Shown: positions 1 to 5,072 of the stretch, piece after piece
How the letters are laid out: the number at the start of each line of letters is the position of its first letter
How positions within the stretch are numbered: the stretch's first letter is position 1
DNA from: an uncultured Caulobacterales bacterium
GTDB lineage: Bacteria > Pseudomonadota > Alphaproteobacteria > Caulobacterales > Caulobacteraceae
NCBI GenBank assembly: GCA_903903715.1
Contig: CAIUZX010000137.1
Location: forward strand, 1 to 5,072
Direction of reading: 5' to 3'
Length of the DNA stretch: 5,072 nt
Translations under genes and position numbers: made by a program
Notes under the pieces: generated by a model
What the model was told of the DNA's origin: nothing
What the model saw: the letters and a program-made list of their open reading frames with translations, nothing else
The model's database searches: none

Positions 1-48
1 ATGTAAATGTCGGGGCGCAATATCGTCAGCCATCATTGTGTTGTTTTT

Positions 49-55
49 GGAAGGA
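49..55 (+). promoter_or_regulatory. Ribosome binding site of the beta-barrel gene
   Basis: The purine-rich motif GGAAGGA ends 7 bases before the ATG at 63, the best Shine-Dalgarno match in the window. It decides the start: an in-frame TTG at 36 would lie upstream of this motif and would add nine residues in front of a normal signal peptide, so 63 is preferred. The rest of 1-62 shows no gene and no convincing -35/-10 pair; the promoter is probably to the left of the window. Confidence 0.75.
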
Positions 56-62
56 TCTTGGG

Positions 63-1376
63 ATGAAGCCGTTTGCAATTGATCCGTTGAAGTCCGCATC
101 GAGTGCGGTATTGGCGTTGTCGCTTGTATTTTTTGGCACGTCTTCGTTTGCGCAGGTTGTTGCGGGTGACGAGCAGGCTGCGTCCCGGAATGCGGGCGTT
201 CTGGATCGTGCGCGCCCGGACTTTGACGCGGTGGGGATCCGCGCGGGGTCGTTTCTGATCCTTCCGAAGGCGACGACGACGGTCGATGCGAGCGATAACA
301 TCTTTGCGTCGCACTCCAATTCGGTGTCGGACACGGTGATCCTGTTCCAGCCGGAAGCGACGATGCGATCGGACTGGTCGCGCAACATGCTTGAGCTCTA
401 CGGCCGGGCGGCGTTCAGCGTTTACGGCTCCAACTCGAGCCAGAATGCGACGGAGGCCGAGGTGCGGGCGTCTGGTCGCTATGACATTGCCGAGGGCTCG
501 AACCTGAACGGCGGTCTGGGCTACGCCTACATGGCCGAGCCGCGGTATCTGGCGACGGCGCAGGCGCAGAACGGGAACCTGTCGACCTCAAGCGGTCCGG
601 AACATTACACACTGCTGAGCGGCCGTATTGGCGCGGTGCAGGCGCTGAACCGTGTGCGCCTGACGGAGACGGTGGCTGTTGCGGACTATCGCTACGAAGG
701 CAATGCGCTGAATTTCGGCGTTTACGGCGGCGAGAAGACGCGGGACCGGACGGAAGTGACCGAGACGGGCCGGGCCGAGCTTGCGGCGAGCCCGGACACG
801 TCGGTGTTCGTGCAGGGTGACCTGAACCAGCGCAGCTATCGGCTGGGTCCGCCCCAGACGGTGCTGAACCGGGACTCGAACGGATACGACGTGACGGCCG
901 GCGCGCGGCTTGACCTGACGCACCTTGTGCAGGGGGAGTTCCGGATCGGCTATCTGAACCAGGATTACGACTCTGCGGCGTTCAAGTCGGTGAGCGGGCT
1001 GAGCCTTTCGGGCCGGTTCGACTACTTCGTGACGCCGCTGACGACGGTGACGCTGACGGCGGACCGTTCGGTGGGCGATGCGGCGGATCCGCGGTCCTCG
1101 GGCTACATCACGACGAACGGCGGGGTCGAGGTCGATCACGAGCTTCGGCGCAACATCATCCTGACGGGTCGCGCGTTTGTGGCGCATGACGACTATCGCG
1201 GGATCGACCGGACGGACGACCGGTGGACGGCGCGGGTTGGGGGGACCTGGCTGGTGAACCGGATGGTGGGTGTTGGCCTGTTCTTCGACCACATCGACGT
1301 GGGCTCGAAGGGGACGGCGGCGATCCCCGATTACGCCGTCAATCAGATCCTTCTGTCCCTCGTCATACAGAGATAA
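63..1376 (+). CDS. Outer-membrane beta-barrel protein (putative beta-barrel porin 2-like), polysaccharide locus
   Basis: The 437-residue protein starts with a Sec signal peptide: Lys3 and Lys10, a hydrophobic core at about 14-24, and a likely signal peptidase I site after SSFA (Ala30/Gln31). The mature protein has alternating polar/apolar segments joined by Gly/Asn/Asp-rich turns from about residue 63 to the end. By eye I count about 18 candidate beta strands, the last at 424-436. The opening GSFLILPKA followed by a SDNIF motif (79-81 = DNI... region) resembles the family of putative beta-barrel porins (BBP2_2-type) found in alphaproteobacteria, often near exopolysaccharide genes. There is no lipobox and no cytoplasmic-enzyme motif. 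The protein ends in IQR, not in the aromatic residue common at barrel C-termini. Codon use is strongly G-ending (about 28 of 32 Thr codons are acg), unlike the genes downstream. Outer-membrane location is well supported; a role in polymer export is inferred only from the neighbouring sugar genes. A general porin or structural barrel is the alternative. Confidence 0.82.
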   Translation: MKPFAIDPLKSASSAVLALSLVFFGTSSFAQVVAGDEQAASRNAGVLDRARPDFDAVGIRAGSFLILPKATTTVDASDNIFASHSNSVSDTVILFQPEATMRSDWSRNMLELYGRAAFSVYGSNSSQNATEAEVRASGRYDIAEGSNLNGGLGYAYMAEPRYLATAQAQNGNLSTSSGPEHYTLLSGRIGAVQALNRVRLTETVAVADYRYEGNALNFGVYGGEKTRDRTEVTETGRAELAASPDTSVFVQGDLNQRSYRLGPPQTVLNRDSNGYDVTAGARLDLTHLVQGEFRIGYLNQDYDSAAFKSVSGLSLSGRFDYFVTPLTTVTLTADRSVGDAADPRSSGYITTNGGVEVDHELRRNIILTGRAFVAHDDYRGIDRTDDRWTARVGGTWLVNRMVGVGLFFDHIDVGSKGTAAIPDYAVNQILLSLVIQR

Positions 1377-1390
1377 ATTCAATGTGCGGG

Positions 1391-1407
1391 GATCAGTGTC
1401 GCTGATC
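1391..1407 (+). repeat. Short inverted repeat after the barrel gene
   Basis: GATCAG (1391-1396) and CTGATC (1402-1407) form a perfect 6-bp stem with a 5-base TGTCG loop, beginning 15 bases after the TAA stop. No T-run follows directly; the next short one is at 1428-1430. It could be a weak transcription terminator, an RNA 3'-end stabiliser or a protein-binding dyad. The stem is short enough to occur by chance. Confidence 0.4.
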
Positions 1408-1427
1408 GGCGTGCGTCTCTCCGGGCG

Positions 1428-1510
1428 TTTACTATACGACCAAACTTTTTACTTGATTTACTATGTTGTAATTTCTAATCAATTTAGCACAAATTTTAAC
1501 ATTACAAAGT
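1428..1510 (+). promoter_or_regulatory. AT-rich spacer, probable promoter/regulatory region of the dehydrogenase operon
   Basis: In this GC-rich window these 83 bases hold only 19 G or C (about 23%), with sharp edges on both sides, and no gene fits here. The tract lies just before the first enzyme gene. It contains a direct repeat TTTACTAT (1428-1435 and 1457-1464) and inverted repeats TTGATT/AATCAA (1453-1458, 1477-1482), TTGTAAT/ATTACAA (1466-1472, 1501-1507) and AATTT/AAATT (1481-1485, 1491-1495). TTGATT at 1453 could serve as a -35 box, with the poor -10 candidate TAATCA 17 bases later at 1476; I do not regard this pair as established. Promoter activity is inferred from position and composition. 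Silencing by an AT-binding nucleoid protein would fit as well. Confidence 0.45.
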
Positions 1511-1559
1511 AGGCCTCCGACGACTGAACATGTCGCCGGACAATGGACGAGTGAACCCG

Positions 1560-2900
1560 ATGTTGCCTTCCAGTTTCAATGACTCAAATGTGTGCATCAT
1601 CGGACTGGGCTATGTCGGCCTCACCCTGGCGGTGGCGATGGCGGATGTCGGCATCAAGGTGCACGGCGTCGAGCGCGATCCCAGCATCGTCGACTGCGTC
1701 AAATCCGGTAGCGCGCACTTCCATGAAGCCGGGCTGGACATCAAGCTGGCGCAGCAGGTCAACGACGGGCGCCTGTCCGTCTCGAACACCATGCCGACAA
1801 ACAGCCGGGCCAATGTCTACATCGTGACCGTCGGCACGCCGGTCGGTGAAGACAAGCGCGTCAAGTTCGAGGCGCTGAACACCGTCATCGACAGCATCAC
1901 GCACGTGATCAAGGACGGCGACATGGTGATCCTTCGCTCCACGGTGAAGGTCGGCACGACGGCCAAGATCGTGGCGCCGGTGCTGGACAAGGTGGGCGTA
2001 CGCTACGACCTCGCCTTCTGCCCGGAGCGCACCCTCGAGGGCCGCGCCCTGCAGGAGTTGCGCACCCTACCCCAGATCGTCGGCGGCCGGACGGACTCGG
2101 CCACCCACCGCGCCTCGCAGCTGTTCGGCTTCGTCACGCCGACGACCGTGAAGGTGCGCGATCTGGAGACGGCGGAACTGATCAAGCTGGTGAACAACAC
2201 CTCGCGCGACCTGTCCTTCGCCTTCTCCAACGAAATCGCCGAAGTGTCGGACGCCCTTGGCCTGACAGCGAAGGACGTGATCGCCGCGGCCAATCTCGGC
2301 TATCCGCGCTCCAACCTGCCCCTGCCGGGCCCCGTGGGCGGGCCGTGCCTGGAGAAGGACCCCTACATTCTGGCCGAAAGCGTCGAACCCTTCGGCATGA
2401 TGCCCCTGCTCACGCTCAGCGGCCGCAAGATCAACGAAAGCCTCCCGGACCGGACCATCGCGGTCATTTCCGACTGCTACACCAGCGTCAGCGCCGCCAC
2501 GCCCAAACGCATCGCCATCCTCGGCCTCGCCTTCAAGGGACGGCCGGCGACGAGCGACCTTCGCGGCACCCTGGCGGTGTCGGTCATCCGCAGCCTGAAG
2601 GACAAGTTTCCCACCTCGGAGATTGTCGGCTGGGACGCGGCGGTGGACGCTGACGGGGTCGCCAGCCTTGGCGTCACCCCCTGCGCGACCCTGGAAGAGG
2701 CCTTCACCGGAACAGACATCGTGGTGATCCAGAACAACCACGAGCAATTCGAGACCATGACGATCGAAAGACTGTCCGGTCTGATGAACACGCCGTCGAT
2801 CATTTATGATTACTGGAACCAGAGAGACGCAACGAGCACGAAACTCAGCTCAAAAGTGACCTATTTCGGTCTCGGCACCAAGTTTGCAGCTAACACCTGA
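1560..2900 (+). CDS. UDP-sugar 6-dehydrogenase (UDP-glucose/GDP-mannose dehydrogenase family, UDP-HexNAc type)
   Basis: Cytoplasmic enzyme expected to oxidise C6 of a UDP-sugar twice with NAD+, giving a UDP-uronic acid. Numbering from ATG 1560 (446 residues): NAD-binding GLGYVG at 15-20; RSTVKVGTT at 126-134; catalytic-type Glu156 in CPERTLEG; Lys209 and Asn213 in the central-domain motif AELIKLVNN; nucleophilic Cys263 in GGPCLEKDP; and the C-terminal UDP-binding motif LAFKGRPATSDLRG with Lys326 and Arg335. All catalytic residues are present and the length is normal. The PER form of the Glu motif is typical of UDP-N-acetylglucosamine or UDP-N-acetylmannosamine dehydrogenases (WbpA, WecC, TviB), whereas UDP-glucose dehydrogenases usually have PEF; the exact substrate cannot be read. 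Start: GGACGAG at 1545-1551 sits 8 bases before ATG 1560. An in-frame ATG at 1530 (456 residues) and GTG at 1551 remain possible, but 1530 has no clear ribosome binding site. First gene of a probable three-gene operon. Confidence 0.9.
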   Translation: MLPSSFNDSNVCIIGLGYVGLTLAVAMADVGIKVHGVERDPSIVDCVKSGSAHFHEAGLDIKLAQQVNDGRLSVSNTMPTNSRANVYIVTVGTPVGEDKRVKFEALNTVIDSITHVIKDGDMVILRSTVKVGTTAKIVAPVLDKVGVRYDLAFCPERTLEGRALQELRTLPQIVGGRTDSATHRASQLFGFVTPTTVKVRDLETAELIKLVNNTSRDLSFAFSNEIAEVSDALGLTAKDVIAAANLGYPRSNLPLPGPVGGPCLEKDPYILAESVEPFGMMPLLTLSGRKINESLPDRTIAVISDCYTSVSAATPKRIAILGLAFKGRPATSDLRGTLAVSVIRSLKDKFPTSEIVGWDAAVDADGVASLGVTPCATLEEAFTGTDIVVIQNNHEQFETMTIERLSGLMNTPSIIYDYWNQRDATSTKLSSKVTYFGLGTKFAANT

Positions 2901-2926
2901 GCGGCTGACAGACTATACGTCGCCGC
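2901..2926 (+). repeat. Stem-loop directly after the dehydrogenase stop codon
   Basis: GCGGC (2901-2905) pairs with GCCGC (2922-2926), and GAC (2907-2909) pairs with GTC (2919-2921), giving an 8-bp stem with one bulged T at 2906 and a 9-base loop. It starts at the first base after TGA. The following sequence is CTTCACATG without a U-tract, so it is not a standard intrinsic terminator. It may stabilise the upstream transcript end or reduce read-through to the SDR gene. Function is inferred. Confidence 0.45.
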
Positions 2927-2963
2927 CTTCACATGATCTCTACTTTCTGAACAGGTTGCACTC

Positions 2964-3968
2964 ATGGTCCATGCAGTCGTCACCGGCGCCGCAGGCTTCC
3001 TCGGCTTTCATATCGCCCGGGCTCTGGCCAGACGGCCGGATCATCGCGTGACCATCATCGACAATTTCGTTCGGGGTGAGAAGGATCCGCACTATGCGGC
3101 GCTGTCCGCCTTGCCGAACGTGACGGCGATCGAGGCCGATCTGTGCGATGCAGCGGCCGTCGCCGCGCTGCCGCTGGATGTGGATTTCGTCTATCACATG
3201 GCCGCGCTCAACGGGACGCAGAACTTCTACGAACGCCCGCTCGAGGTGATCAAATGCTGCACCCTGCCCACCCTGTTCCTGGCCGACCACTACAAGGCGG
3301 TCAAGGCGATGTCGCGCTTCGTCTACGCAGGCACCAGCGAGGCCTACGCCTCCACTGTCACGCGGTTCAACTGGCCGGTGCCGACCGCCGAGGACGTGCC
3401 TCTGGGCATCGACGACGTCAGTAATCCGCGCTGGTCCTATGGCGCGTCAAAAATGCATGGCGAGGTGGTCACTCTGCAGACCGGTCTGTCGACGGGACTA
3501 CCCGTCACGGTTATCCGCTTCCACAACGCCTATGGTCCGCGCATGGGCGACAAGCACGTGGTGCCCGACTTCTATGAACGCATGAAGTCGGGTCGCTACG
3601 AACTGTTCGGCCACGAGGACACGCGGTCCTTCATCTATGTGGACGACGCCGTCCGCGCCACGATCATGGCGGCCGAAGCGCCCGGCGCGATCGGACAGGT
3701 GGTCAATGTCGGCAGCCAGCGCGAGATCACCATCCGCGCTCTGGCCGAGGAAATGCTGCGCGAGCGCGGCGTCGACGCGCCGATCGTGCTGCACCCGTCG
3801 CCGAAGGGCAGCGTGAAGCGCCGCGCGCCGGATATCTCGAAGCTGAAAGGCCTGACCGGGTTCGAGGAGAAGATCGATCTGACCCGCGGACTTCGCGCCA
3901 CGGCGGACTTCTATCTCAACGGACGCCTCGCGGACACGCTGGATCCGGACGCAGCACTGGGCGTCTGA
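2964..3968 (+). CDS. NAD-dependent nucleotide-sugar epimerase/dehydratase/decarboxylase (extended SDR)
   Basis: This 334-residue protein is a typical full-length extended short-chain dehydrogenase/reductase acting on nucleotide sugars in the cytoplasm. Seen in it: the Rossmann motif TGAAGFLG at residues 7-14; Asp33 after strand 2 (IIDNF), favouring NAD over NADP; the active-site TSE at 124-126; the catalytic Tyr159 and Lys163 in SYGASK; RFHNAYGPR at 185-193; SFIYVDDAV at 222-230; and a C-terminal RRAPDISKLK (286-295), which resembles the substrate-binding end of UDP-sugar members. The Glu after Thr-Ser (Glu126) is like that of 4,6-dehydratases and UDP-glucuronate decarboxylases; simple 4-epimerases usually lack it. 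The gene follows the dehydrogenase by 63 bases and probably uses its UDP-uronate product. Start ATG 2964 has a weak ACAGG 8 bases upstream and places the Rossmann fold correctly at the N-terminus. Family certain; exact reaction open (decarboxylase, dehydratase or epimerase). Confidence 0.88.
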   Translation: MVHAVVTGAAGFLGFHIARALARRPDHRVTIIDNFVRGEKDPHYAALSALPNVTAIEADLCDAAAVAALPLDVDFVYHMAALNGTQNFYERPLEVIKCCTLPTLFLADHYKAVKAMSRFVYAGTSEAYASTVTRFNWPVPTAEDVPLGIDDVSNPRWSYGASKMHGEVVTLQTGLSTGLPVTVIRFHNAYGPRMGDKHVVPDFYERMKSGRYELFGHEDTRSFIYVDDAVRATIMAAEAPGAIGQVVNVGSQREITIRALAEEMLRERGVDAPIVLHPSPKGSVKRRAPDISKLKGLTGFEEKIDLTRGLRATADFYLNGRLADTLDPDAALGV

Positions 3969-4000
3969 TCGCCGCCCCCTCCCTGCCAAGGCCTGTCCCC

Positions 4001-5072
4001 ATGCGCGGCGTCGTCTTCAACGGTAAATTCTACGCGCAGTCCACGACGGGCGTCCAACGCGTCGCCCGACGGCTGATAGCAGCGACGTCGACGCTGGCGG
4101 GCCAGGAGCCGAACGCCCCGCACCTTTCCATCGCCCTCCCGGGCAATGCGTCCGACGTTGAATTGCCGCCAGGGCTGGCCCGCACCCCTCCCGCCCGTCG
4201 AAGCGGAAATATCTGGGAACAGGCGGAACTGCCCCGCGCCGCCGGGCGCGATCTTCTGGTCAATCTTTGCAATATCGGCCCACTGACGCGGCGCGGCGAC
4301 ATCGTCATGATCCATGACGCTCAGGCGTTCCTGTCGCCAGCCTCCTACAGCGCAGCCTTCGGCGCTTGGTACCGCGCCGCCCTGCCGATCCTGGCCCGTC
4401 GCGCCAGCCGGGTCCTGACCGTATCCGACTACGCGCGCGATTGCCTGGTTCAGTTCAACGTCGCGCCGGCCGACAAGATCTCCGTGATCCCGAACGGGGT
4501 CGACCATATTGTCGACGCCCCCGCGGACTCAGGCGCGGTCCGGCGGCTGGACCTGGGAAACCGCCCCTTCGTCGTCGCTCCGGCGTCGGTCCAGGCGCAC
4601 AAGAACATCAAGGTGGTGGTCGAGGCCGCTCGACGCCTGTCCTCATCCGACGCTCGCATTGTTCTGTTCGGCAAGGACACGCGGGAAACCTTCATCCATT
4701 CGGGCTTTGCCCTCGATGACCGGATCCTGTTCGCGGGACGGGTGTCGGACGGCGAGATGCGGGGCCTGATCGAGGCGTCCTGCGGGTTCGTCTTTCCCTC
4801 GACGACGGAGGGCTTCGGCCTGCCCCCGCTGGAGGCGATGTGGCTGGGCGCTCCGGCGATCGTCTCGACCGGCGGCGCCTTGCCAGAAGTCTGCGGAGAC
4901 GCAACGCTGTATGCCGACCCCGCCGACCCTGACGCCTGGGCGGCGGCCATCGACGCCGTCGTTTCTGACGCCGCTCTCCGCGCGGACCTGTCCCAGCGGG
5001 CGAGGGCCCACGCGGCGCAATACACCTGGTGCCGCGCCGCCGGCGCACTTCTTGAGCACATCTTCGCCGCAG
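4001..5072 (+). CDS. Glycosyltransferase, GT-B fold, family 4-like (runs off the right edge)
   Basis: An open frame from ATG 4001 reaches the window end with 357 codons plus one base and no stop, so the 3' end is missing. GT4 proteins of this type are usually about 360-400 residues, so little is probably lost. Motifs: NGKF (7-10) and TGVQR (16-20), the glycine-rich N-terminal acceptor-domain start common in polysaccharide GT4 enzymes; HDAQAF at 105-110; VLTVSDYARDCL at 138-149; IPNGVD at 163-168 at the domain hinge; HKN at 200-202, the likely phosphate-contact region; and the donor-site EX7E motif with Glu270 and Glu278 in TEGFGLPPLEA. It should transfer a sugar from a nucleotide-sugar donor, retaining the anomeric configuration, to a lipid-linked or growing glycan at the cytoplasmic membrane face. 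Donor and acceptor cannot be read. A weak AAGG (3988-3991) lies 9 bases before the start, and only 32 bases separate it from the SDR gene, so co-transcription is likely. Long antisense frames across it are shadows. Confidence 0.9.
   Translation, partial: MRGVVFNGKFYAQSTTGVQRVARRLIAATSTLAGQEPNAPHLSIALPGNASDVELPPGLARTPPARRSGNIWEQAELPRAAGRDLLVNLCNIGPLTRRGDIVMIHDAQAFLSPASYSAAFGAWYRAALPILARRASRVLTVSDYARDCLVQFNVAPADKISVIPNGVDHIVDAPADSGAVRRLDLGNRPFVVAPASVQAHKNIKVVVEAARRLSSSDARIVLFGKDTRETFIHSGFALDDRILFAGRVSDGEMRGLIEASCGFVFPSTTEGFGLPPLEAMWLGAPAIVSTGGALPEVCGDATLYADPADPDAWAAAIDAVVSDAALRADLSQRARAHAAQYTWCRAAGALLEHIFAA

Noticed and set aside
36..62. Upstream TTG as alternative start of the barrel gene
   Set aside because: It would put CCFWKDLG in front of the signal peptide and lies before the strong GGAAGGA motif that fits ATG 63.
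1..62. End of an upstream gene at the left edge
   Set aside because: The first bases read ATG TAA in one frame and 62 bases are too few to tell coding from non-coding sequence in the others.
588..1382. Antisense frame of 264 codons opposite the barrel gene
   Set aside because: It is rich in Arg, His and Val in the way typical of the reverse strand of G-ending codons, has no recognisable motif, and covers a gene with clear signal peptide, ribosome binding site and barrel pattern.
1391..1430. Intrinsic terminator after the barrel gene
   Set aside because: The 6-bp stem is only half G+C and is not followed by a T-run, so a Rho-independent terminator is not supported; it is kept only as an inverted repeat.
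1270..1512. Small + strand frame of 80 codons running from the barrel gene end through the AT-rich spacer
   Set aside because: Its first half is a frame-shifted reading of the barrel gene, there is no ribosome binding site, and its tail is just translated AT-rich spacer.
2067..2747. Antisense frame of 226 codons opposite the dehydrogenase
   Set aside because: Shadow of a gene with complete catalytic motifs; the translation is low-complexity and without family features.
4450..5061. Antisense frames of 203 and 138 codons opposite the glycosyltransferase
   Set aside because: They overlap the EX7E donor-site region of a clear GT4 enzyme and have Arg/Ser/Ala-rich translations as expected from GC-rich shadow frames.

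Overview
The window is a stretch of a GC-rich alphaproteobacterial chromosome. Codon style and gene content suggest Caulobacterales, perhaps Brevundimonas or a relative, but that genus guess is an inference from general resemblance, not from a marker gene. All recognisable genes lie on the + strand and belong to surface-polysaccharide production. I see no RNA gene, mobile element, CRISPR array or phage gene.

Layout: 1-62 is a short leader with a good ribosome binding site. 63-1376 encodes an exported outer-membrane beta-barrel protein. 1377-1529 is a spacer with a short hairpin-forming repeat after the stop codon, then an abrupt AT-rich tract of about 23% G+C (1428-1510) with several short direct and inverted repeats; this is the best place for a promoter. 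1560 (or 1530) to 2900 encodes a UDP-sugar 6-dehydrogenase of the UDP-N-acetylhexosamine type. 2901-2963 is a short gap containing a GC-rich stem-loop directly after the stop codon. 2964-3968 encodes an NAD-dependent extended short-chain dehydrogenase/reductase acting on a nucleotide sugar. 3969-4000 is a short gap. From 4001 to beyond the right edge runs a GT-B fold, family 4-type glycosyltransferase with 357 codons visible, probably almost complete.

How they fit together (inference): the dehydrogenase oxidises a UDP-sugar to a UDP-uronic acid, the SDR enzyme converts it further (decarboxylation, dehydration or epimerisation), the glycosyltransferase adds a sugar to the growing repeat unit, and the barrel could be the outer-membrane channel or a helper for polymer export. 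The three enzymes look like one operon. The barrel gene is set apart by the AT-rich spacer and by very different codon use (nearly all Thr as acg, Ala as gcg), so it may have its own transcription and history.

The most interesting points are the possible pairing of the barrel with a polysaccharide-export system, the dehydrogenase/SDR pair that may make an unusual amino-sugar derivative, and the repeat-rich AT spacer. None is proven by the sequence alone.
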